From contig NW_014578527.1 of assembly GCF_000485595.1 (NCBI RefSeq), positions 6,239-35,938 of the forward strand: 29,700 nucleotides of DNA. The letters are read 5' to 3'. A model generated the notes under the pieces. It saw only the letters and a list, made by a program, of their open reading frames with translations. It was not told the DNA's origin and ran no database searches. Made by a program: the position numbers and the translations under genes. This stretch comes from Priapulus caudatus. Taxonomy: Eukaryota > Priapulida > Priapulimorpha > Priapulimorphida > Priapulidae. Below, one piece after another: positions 18,576 through 26,065 of the stretch (positions within the stretch are counted from its first letter, which is position 1; every line of letters begins with the position of its first letter).

Positions 18576-19446
18576 TGGATATAAGTCTGTCTTCATGTTA
18601 TTGTTACAGAGGGTGATTGTTGTAGGTCAGCAGTTCATGGCTATAAGCTGTCTTCATGTTATTGTTACAGAGGGTGATGTTGTAAGGCCAGCCATTTCAT
18701 GGATAGAAGCTGGTCTTCATGTTATTGTTACAGAGGGTGATTGTTTGTAGGCCAGCATGTTATGGATATAAGCTGCGTCTTCATGTTATTGTTACAGAGG
18801 GTGATTGTTTGTATGGTCAGCAGTTATGGCTAATAAGCTGGTCTTCATGTTATTGTTACAGAGGGTGATTGTTGTAGGCCAGCAGTTTATGGATATAAGC
18901 TGGTCTTCATGTTATTGTTCAGAGGTGATGTTGTAGGCCACAGTTCATGATATAAGCTGTCTTCATGTTATTGTTACAGAGTGATTGTTTGTAGGCCAGC
19001 GTTCATGGATAGAAGCTGGTCTCATGTTTATTGCTACAGAGGTGTATTGTTGTAGGCCCAGCAGTTCATGATATAAGCTGGTCTTCATGTTATTGTTACA
19101 AAGGGTGATTGTTGTAGGCCAGCAGTTCATGGCTATAGCTGGTCTTCATGTTATTGTTACAGAGGTATGATTGTTGTAGGCCACAGTTCATGGATAGAAG
19201 CTGGTCTTCATGTTATTGTTACAGAGGGTGATTGTTGTAGGCCAGCAGTTTCATGGATATAAGCTGTCTTCATGTATTGTTGCAGAGGGTGATTGTTGTA
19301 GGCCGGTTCATGGATATAACGCTGGTCTTCATGTTATTGTTACAGAGGGTGATTGTTGTAGGCCAGCAGTTCATGGATATAGCTGGTCTTCATGTTATTG
19401 TTACAGAGGGTGATTGTTGTAGGCCAGCAGTTCATGGCTATAAGCG
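18576..19446 (+). repeat. 62-bp minisatellite, right block (~14 units)
   Basis: The same unit as the left block resumes in mid-unit (TGGATATAAG), showing that the LTR landed inside a pre-existing array. One-base indels are frequent: CAGCAGTTTCATGG, GGCCGGTTCATGG, and GTGATGTTGTAAGG variants. ORFs at 18547-18750 and 19210-19450 are repeat artefacts. Confidence 0.95.
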
Positions 19447-19604
19447 CTGACCACAATTCATTTTCGCATGTGCGACATGTGCAAATGTGCAATTATGGGG
19501 ACAGCTCTTATATCCTTGGGCCCCGTAGGCCTACCAGTGCCACACTCAGCTGGATTACAGAATTGGTTCCTAGCTGTAATCCATTTGTATCCATAGTCAA
19601 TAAC

Positions 19605-19672
19605 AATGTGCGTGCGTGCGTGCATGTGAGTGTGTGCGTGCGTACGTGCGTGCGCGTGCGTGCGCGTGATCT
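19605..19672 (+). repeat. GTGC/GC-type microsatellite
   Basis: Alternating purine-pyrimidine runs (GTGCGTGCGTGCGTGC) about 65 bp long, shortly before the next exon; potential Z-DNA. Confidence 0.85.
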
Positions 19673-19758
19673 GAGTGCACTGTTGCCACTGCGAGCGTGA
19701 CTCTCTGGGGAAACGCTCGCGGTAGACTGGCAACGATTCGTTTGCTCTTCTTTGACAG

Positions 19759-19916
19759 ATGGTTGAGCGCAAGCGAGCCTCGTCATCAACATCGCGCATC
19801 CGTGGTCGGCGTTGTCCCTATACCGTTTATGGCGACATATAGCGCACCAAGGCGTTCGTGTGTTCTCTCTGCGAATACTGGAACAGGAAACGAAGAGAAG
19901 GGCGTCGCAGTTCCAG
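19759..19916 (+). pseudogene. HSD17B12-like: 17beta-HSD catalytic exon with frame damage
   Basis: After a good acceptor (CTTCTTTGACAG, ending 19758) the exon opens with MVERKR, the expected continuation of the exon at 14131-14483 in phase 0, and ends before GTGAGT (19917). Across it, three frames supply conserved family blocks in order: VINIA (Ser region), SVVGVVPIPFMATYSA (catalytic Tyr), KAFVCSL (catalytic Lys context), RILEQETK and KGVAV. Switching between blocks needs about four or five one-base corrections, mostly single missing bases, in 158 bp; the exon is about four bases shorter than expected. As written it cannot encode the enzyme. Intact splice sites and well-conserved residues argue for sequence error rather than old decay. 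Downstream exons were not found. Confidence 0.75.
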
Positions 19917-21180
19917 GTGAGTAGGTGGTCGTCGGTGACTGGGCTTCTCTCTCTATCTGTCTGTCTGTCTCGATCTCTGTATCTCGCTCTCTCTCTCTCT
20001 CTCTTTCTCTTTTTATTCTGTATGTCTCACGCACGCTTTCTTTCTCCAGCTTTCTGACTTCTGTCACTCACGTCGTCGCCTCATTTCTCTCTTTATCCTT
20101 CTCCCTCCCACTTCTCTCTGTCTTTTTCCTCACCTCTCTCTCACTTTTTCGCTCTCTGCAAGACACGTGTATGAATTGCGGGGATAACGTCGCAATGCCC
20201 TAATATCAGTCATGTGGTTTACTGATCTTGGGAATATATTGATGCGCTGGCCAAAGAAAGAGGCGTGAGGGATCATTACTCGAGCCCCTCCGCCGCTGCG
20301 TCACAAGCGGAGCCCGACTTTTCTCTGCGTTAACCTTACACGCATTAAATGATACGTAACCCTATTATTACTACATTAATTACCGTATCAACTACCATAA
20401 TAATCACATTGTCGTTCGATATTCGGCAGTTGTGTGACGCCGGGATTCGTGTCAACCAACAATGAACGTCACAGAGGAATGTGAGTGCGGGCTGTCCGAC
20501 GGCGGAGACGCTATGTTCGGCAGCGCCATCCGCTAAGAGTCGGCCTGCAGTCTCGCAGCCGCTGGCTACCTGAATGCACACTTCTTTGTACGTGTCACAT
20601 GTGTTAGCCTGTTAGGGTCACGCTTCGTAGTTTCCGCCATCCTTTTCTTCCTCGCCTCTTCGCGCTCTCTTCTCTGGCTTCCTTCTCTTCTCATCTTCAG
20701 ATTCTTTTGTTTCAATGCGCCGTCTCGCTGCCTTCTTCCTTTTCTCTGCTCCACTGAGTCCTTCGCTCTATATTTCTGCCCCCTGTGCCTCTGCTTCCTC
20801 ATCCCTTCTCCAAACTACTCTCTGCTTCGTTCTAATCTGCGCCTGCATTTTTTACTCCTCCATTCACAGCTTCTCTAAATATTCCCTCGTCGCCTTCTTC
20901 GCCGGTTTTCTCACTCATGACCAATTCCTTTCTACTTCCGCTCGTTCTGATTTTCTTTACCTCCTGCACTCTCTTTTCTGGCGTACCGCTGTCCTCTCTC
21001 TGGCTAACCTCGCGGTCTCCTTCATCTAGTCTGCTGCCCTCCTTTCCTTTATCTTGTCCTTCTCTTTCCCCGCCGCCCCGCTAGCGGTCCTCTTCCCATG
21101 CCTTCGCAACACGCTATGCTTGCTAAGCATCAACATACAGCCGACCTAATAACCTTGTGTAAATTTCCACACTGCAATTC
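19917..21180. other. Pyrimidine-rich DNA, no gene recognised
   Basis: CT-rich simple sequence at 19945-20160 and again in broader form at 20640-21070. The minus-strand translation is Arg/Lys/Glu-rich (20566-20802) and the plus-strand one Leu/Ser/Phe-rich (20715-21029), both explained by composition. No family motif seen. Confidence 0.4.
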
Positions 21181-21216
21181 GGCAATTGTTCTTGCGATTG
21201 TTCGCTTGGACACGAG

Positions 21217-21401
21217 CGTCGTTTGAAGAGACGTTCACAAACGACGTTTGATCGATAGTTCTTGACATGCCTCTATGCGAGCTTTAAACAGCCACTCGCG
21301 CACGGCTGTTTACAATCTTCCACACGTGGAAAGAAAATAATCAAACACGTGTTTGATATTTTCTTCCACGTGGGGAAGATTGATCAGCGTGTGCGAGTGG
21401 C
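21217..21401. repeat. Large imperfect hairpin with CACGTG centre
   Basis: The left arm 21291-21348 and the right arm 21349-21401 are near reverse complements: GCCACTCGCGCACG pairs with CGTGTGCGAGTGGC, CAATCTTCC with GGAAGATTG, and GAAAGAAAATA with TATTTTCTT-type sequence. The centre CAAACACGTGTTTG is itself a palindrome. A smaller inverted pair, CGTCGTTTG / CAAACGACG, lies just to the left (21217-21246). Confidence 0.85.
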
Positions 21402-21504
21402 TTAACCCTCGTCCCTCCCCTTTCCCTCCCCTCCGCTCCCCTCCTCTCCTTTCCTTCCCCTCCGCTCCCCTCTTCCCCTCCACAGTAAAAACATCGCCAT
21501 GATT
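21402..21504 (-). repeat. C/T-rich tract
   Basis: CCCTCCCCTTTCCCTCCCCT-type pyrimidine run on the plus strand between the hairpin and repeat A. The purine tract that follows repeat A copy 1 has similar composition on the other strand. Confidence 0.7.
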
Positions 21505-21690
21505 TGATTTTTCCAGGTCGTCGTTAGTCAATTATACTCCGAAAGCGCGCTGTTCAAAGCAGTGAAGAATGAGATGATAAGGATTAAAGCCAAGAATTGT
21601 AAATCGGAATAATTCGCAACGACGTCACGCCGTCGTTTCCGTGACGTCACGCCGTCGTTTCCGTGACGTCACGCCGGGTGATGATCCTTA
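21505..21690 (+). repeat. Dispersed repeat 'A', copy 2, with 22-bp tandem CRE sites
   Basis: It matches 7499-7660 over about 130-160 bp. Within it, a 22-bp unit (CGTCGTTTCCGTGACGTCAC plus GC) is tandemly repeated at about 21620-21675, placing perfect TGACGTCA palindromes at 21642-21649 and 21664-21671, with a third partial site (CGACGTCAC) before them. TGACGTCA is the CREB/ATF site. Copy 1 has only one degenerate version, so the tandem expansion is specific to this copy. Confidence 0.75.
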
Positions 21691-22467
21691 TATTGCGATG
21701 AGGGAAACGGTAAGACGACGCGACGACGGCTGAGTCATCGAAAGCGTCAAAGGAGTAAGAATTGTGTACTTGCCATGCTCGCTACTGGAGTATAGGAGAG
21801 CAAGTCAAACATGACGTATACAGTGTTGTCTGTCGTTTTCAAAGGACGTGATACATAGCAGATCCTTCTGAAGGAGGCATTGCCTGATTTACCTGCTCTA
21901 GACAATTGGCAGCCCGGATCTCGCGCGAAGCGCGAAAAACGCTGCGTAGCGGCACACTAACACAACTACGCTGCATTGGATTGGAGTAAATCTTAACAGG
22001 TACACTATAGAGGAACATTGCTGGATAATTGCTCAATTCAGCAGTTGTGGCGATTCCACAAGGTTTTTGACTACGCACGTAGCGAGACATTTCCTAGAAA
22101 TGCTCGTAATTGTTGCTTCGCTGCTCGGCGCACTTCGTTTTCCTGTAGAAAAGCGAGTTGCAATTTTTTGTGTTTGATGCCCCAACATTATTCTAGAAGA
22201 TATGGCGTGCGATAGATGGGCGCAACGAGGCTATGTACATACCATTTTTCAGCAGTTTTTCTGGAGACGGCTGGGCCGGCTAAGCTAGACTGGTACTCGG
22301 TGGACAGTTCCACACGCTACACTAACTAACTTCAGTGTAGCCAAGGATACTTGCCGGAGTGAACGTTGCTACCAGTCTAGCTCTTAAGAGGCTGATCTGA
22401 CCTTCTGATCTTTGCGATGATGACCTCATAGTTACAGCATATATATATATATAGCAGAATAGACTGC
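21691..22467. other. No gene recognised
   Basis: Mixed composition with short ORFs lacking motifs. A TA microsatellite lies at about 22438-22454. Confidence 0.4.
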
Positions 22468-22699
22468 ATTTCTGCATATTCGCATGTGGATATAGGTTCG
22501 CATATTTCATCGATATCCATCGATATTCCATCCATCGATATATCATGCCAGTGTATTGTAGTGCGTACAACTGTAACGTTATTAGATGTAAGGAGTCAAA
22601 AGCAGCAAAGATTACTTTTCATCGGTGAGACAACATTTAAATAGTAAACATCATTATTAATATTATAGTTATTACACAATGTTGTTCTTCACAGTTGCC
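22468..22699 (+). repeat. 232-bp duplicated segment, copy 1
   Basis: Nearly collinear with 23346-23571. It contains three CATCGATAT words (22508, 22518, 22533) just before a THAP-type exon, then a donor-like GTGAG and further AT-rich DNA ending TTCTTCACAG, acceptor-like. Confidence 0.9.
22545..22624 (+). CDS. First exon of a THAP-domain protein
   Basis: ATG at 22545 opens MPVYCSAYNC...KAAKITFHR. This has the N-terminal pattern of THAP domains (Met near the first Cys, C-x4-C, then F-H-R/K before the first intron), a DNA-binding zinc fold also found in P-element-type transposases. The exon stops at CG followed by GTGAG (22625), phase 2, the same place and phase as the first intron in vertebrate THAP1. 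The next candidate acceptor (TTCTTCACAG, ~22694) leads into LPLRLNDSIG then a stop, lacking the expected Trp, so a working second exon is not seen. Probably a fragment of a THAP gene or transposon. Confidence 0.6.
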
Positions 22700-23345
22700 A
22701 TTGCGGTTGAACGATAGCATAGGATAGCATGATGTTTATTACTGTCCTGTCCGTCCACGACATGATCTGTATCCTTTAACGTAACTCTGTACTATACAAA
22801 ATCGCGATGTATTTCTGCATGTCGAAAAACAAAACAACTTTCATACAGCACACATGTGTAAGCGTTGCAACATTTCTCAGCGGAAATAATACTAGTACTA
22901 GTAGTAGTATAGTGTGGAATGATATCATAAGAAAGTCGCTGAAATGGACCAGTGCGGTGGCATTTCAGACGCTTTTTTATTGACGACATTTCCTTTGCAG
23001 GAAAGCTAACGAAACGGACAGATTTACTCTGCATGAGTGTTATGTGAGCCTTACACATTGAAATAGTATGGAACTCGTCTACCGCACATGCGCGCGTATG
23101 CTTTTCTGCATTTTCGAATGTGCGCTGATTTTTACTCAACATTTCAATGTAGAACTATAGACTGTGTACTCAAATATAGATTACAATGTGAAATCATCTT
23201 TACTCACTTCTTACGCGTCTTTATGCGTTTATCTTTTGTGCATTCGCACTATAATTTCATCGGTATAGTAGGAATTGAAATCATTCCGTCATAATTCTCC
23301 TGCTACCACCAGCATTCCGCATCATCCCTCCCATTCATTCATTTT
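22700..23345. other. No gene recognised
   Basis: Minus ORF 22792-23142 (116 codons) has no motif. ACATTGAAAT (~23055) and ATTTCAATGT (~23138) form an inverted pair. 23285-23345 is noticeably G-poor on the plus strand. Confidence 0.35.
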
Positions 23346-23571
23346 ATTTCTGCATATTCCCATCGGGATATACGTTCGCATATTTCATCGATATCCATCG
23401 ATATTCCATCCATCGATATATCATGCCACTGTATTCTAGTGCGTACAACTCTAAGGTTATTACATGTAAGGAGTCAAAAGCAGCAAAGATTACTTTTCAT
23501 CGGTCACACAACATTTAAATAGTAAACATCATTATTATAGTCATTACAGAATGTTCTTGTTCACAGTTCCC
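23346..23571 (+). pseudogene. Duplicated segment, copy 2, with a dead THAP exon
   Basis: Equivalent to 22468-22699 apart from a 6-bp gap. The ATG is at 23423. Both zinc-ligand Cys codons have become Ser (TGT to TCT) and the donor GTGAG has become GTCAC, so the exon cannot function. Of about 16 substitutions relative to copy 1, 14 exchange G and C, 11 of them G in copy 1 to C here. Confidence 0.8.
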
Positions 23572-23574
23572 CAG

Positions 23575-24690
23575 CGCTAGTTTTGAAGCGCTGAATTTCC
23601 GAGGTTAATCTAAATCCCTCAGTCATGTATTTGCCACTGAGATTATCAAAGATTTTTAAAACATCGTTTACCTTCAGTTGTACTACTCTCAACTGGACTT
23701 GTTTTCATTCAAACACTACACGCATAATCAATATGACAATTAATGAAGGCAGTAACTAGTCATTTTTTACATTATTTATTTAAATATTGACCTTTTCTCT
23801 AAATACATTTTAGTCTATTCTTGACGTTTTTCACAACTTTTCTTCCTGTCATTTCACCACTGAAATTCTCTTGTAAGTGTACTCGTAAGTATTTTACTGC
23901 AGTCTTACTTTGAATATATGATCCATTGCATGTGACATCAAGGTTTGTAAGTCCACTGATTTCATTTTCCCATCGAAACACAATCGTTTCTGTCTTCCGT
24001 ACGTGCAGTCATACATTGTGTAACCAATTGCATTTGCAAGCTTCATTTTTGCTGGACAACCTGAATGTCAGTTGTTGATACTAACAGCGCCGAGTCATCA
24101 GCATACAATAAAAGCTTTGTTTTTACAGCGTGTGCCATATCGTTTACATATATTAAAAATACCAACGCACCTAAAATGCATCCCTCAGGCCCCACCCCCA
24201 GCCAATAATCTCACACCCATCTTTTATAAATTTACCTCGTATGTTATCTAACCCTCTAGCGTTATCTGGGTTTATGTTCTTAGGTAACTTTAACACCTTT
24301 TCTTTGCTTACAGGGCAAAATTGGGAATTCTTTCTTAGTACTCCTCTGTGTGTATAGTCATTACTAGCTTATGTCTCATTTTAAATGCCACACTTTATGC
24401 CAAATTTCTCCACTACGGTTCAGGCGACGTTCGTAAAGAAAGTATTAAAGGTATCTGCTACCCTTCAGTTTTGAAAAGATATTGTCGCCTATTGTCAAAG
24501 CTACCTGACCACAGTTATTATTTCGTTTATTGTTCATACGCATACTTTTTACACTCTGCCATACTTTCTTACAATTATTGTTGTTGGTTTCAATGTTTTC
24601 TGTATCAAAATAGCCTTTTGCCCTCTTCATCCAAATTCATTAAGAACAAATTTATTGTCTTAAGTCAATTTCATCATTATTTCTTATTAT
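23575..24690 (-). pseudogene. LINE reverse transcriptase relic (minus strand)
   Basis: On the minus strand, from 24690: KRAKGYFDTENIE and CKKVWQSVKSM (24445-24630) match the region before the RT core. SKEKVLKLPKNINP and DNIRGKFIKDG (~24210-24310) match the early RT. GCILGALVFLIYVNDMAHAV precedes an intact LLLYADDSALLVS box (YADD codons at 24094-24105). ISGLTNLDV and VKYLRVHLQENFSGEM...KNRLKCI (23799-23981) form the thumb-side block, and DYACSV and LSGKYMTEGFRLTSEI (~23595-23740) the C-terminal part. Frameshifts and stops occur. No endonuclease seen. It differs from the plus-strand LINE at 11.4-13.9 kb and resembles the CR1/Jockey-type RT pattern. Confidence 0.8.
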
Positions 24691-25904
24691 AGTAATTGAA
24701 GCTCAATAAACAATGTAGTGTACGATAATTGCAGGAGTCAAATAAATAGCAATACTGAAGTATAGCAAAGACAATTCACTTGCATATGAATAAATTCGCT
24801 ATTACTTAATACAGCATCGTCTATTATCTACTCGTCATAACTTTAATACACGATATATGAAACGACGAGAAACAATAAAATCATGACGTTAACAAATCAT
24901 GTATACATTTTTTAAAGGTAAATAATGTAAATTGCCCTGAACATCATTAATTCTAATCGTTTGTAAGCATGCATAATAATTGCAATATGTTACTGAACAC
25001 CACTCCATCATAACATCTGCAGTTACATATACGCGTGACGGTGCTTCTACCTAAATCACTTGCAAACATTTAAACAGCACATAATGCATTAAATGAACAG
25101 TCAAACCACTGCTATAATAAGCAACTGCAGTGTACATAGGTACTATATATATATATATATATACATAGTAAATAAGTAGAATGAACATAAACACATTGTA
25201 ATGAACAATAAACTTATAAAAAGTGATGTCAATAAATTCGTACAATTCATTTCAGCCACTGCTAATAAAGGCAATGTATGGGCAGGTCTTACCTACATAA
25301 TAGCTGAGTGTGCGACTTTTACAGTTTTCAGTGCATTTCAATGCATTGGGACAAAGTCACATTTCATAGATGATGTGAAATGTTTAGTATGGATATTTCA
25401 TGTTATTTACATGTGTTGTAATGCATTACTTCCAGCCAATCCTGTAAAGCTCATGACGCAAGGTCAAACGTCGTTGTGTCGCAACGTCAAACGTCGCAAA
25501 GTCAAAGGTCGTCGGGGGAAGCGTTGCTGTGCAACAATGAAGTAATTGAGACGGATGCACTATTTTTGGCTGCCAAGTACATGTATCCCCCGTCATGTAG
25601 TATGAATGGAATATGTGTGTAAGGACGTAGAAGGTACATAAACTTACACAACTGACAACTTGTTTATAATATGATTAGAATAGACGTTAGCACAGGGTGT
25701 TACATATACAGTCACGCGTAACCACTTATACGATCACGGTAAGCGAGCAGCTTCCCTACATCCGCTCTATGTTCCCCCGTCCTTATTTTGCTTTACTACG
25801 GCTATGTATCGCGACATGACAACACAACATATGCTATACATCTGCAAAATACTCGTAGGTGAACGTCGAAACGTAGCCATTGGTAGGCTTAGAGAACAAT
25901 ATAT
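24691..25904. other. AT-rich DNA, no gene recognised
   Basis: A TA microsatellite lies at 25143-25162. The 114-codon plus ORF at 25201-25545 has no recognisable domain. Around 25455-25525, CAAACGTCG/CAAAGTCAAAGGTCG words recur irregularly. Confidence 0.4.
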
Positions 25905-25944
25905 TGTAACGGCCTCGGCCTCTGCTCTGCCGAGCCCTGCGCGC

Positions 25945-26065
25945 AGTTCGCTCGCCGAACTTTTCGGTGGCAGATGTTTTGCTCTGTATTGCTCCCCGAA
26001 CTTTTCGGCGTGTCAGATGTTTCGCTCCCGAACTTTTGCGGTGTCAGACTGTTTCGCCCGCCGAA
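25945..26065 (+). repeat. ~33-bp imperfect tandem repeat
   Basis: Three units share CCGAACTTTTCGG, a TGTCAGATG/TGTCAGACTG word and TTTCGC. CCGAA-CTT-TTCGG is a small inverted repeat within each unit; the third unit has an extra G (TTTTGCGG). Confidence 0.75.

Noticed and set aside
16549-19446. CRISPR-like array
   Set aside because: Units are contiguous tandem repeats with no unique spacers, in a eukaryotic intron.
20566-20802. Basic minus-strand ORF resembling a nuclear protein
   Set aside because: Explained by pyrimidine-rich composition of the plus strand; no conserved motif and flanked by simple sequence.
25201-25545. 114-codon plus ORF
   Set aside because: Open by chance in AT-rich DNA; no recognisable domain or splice context.
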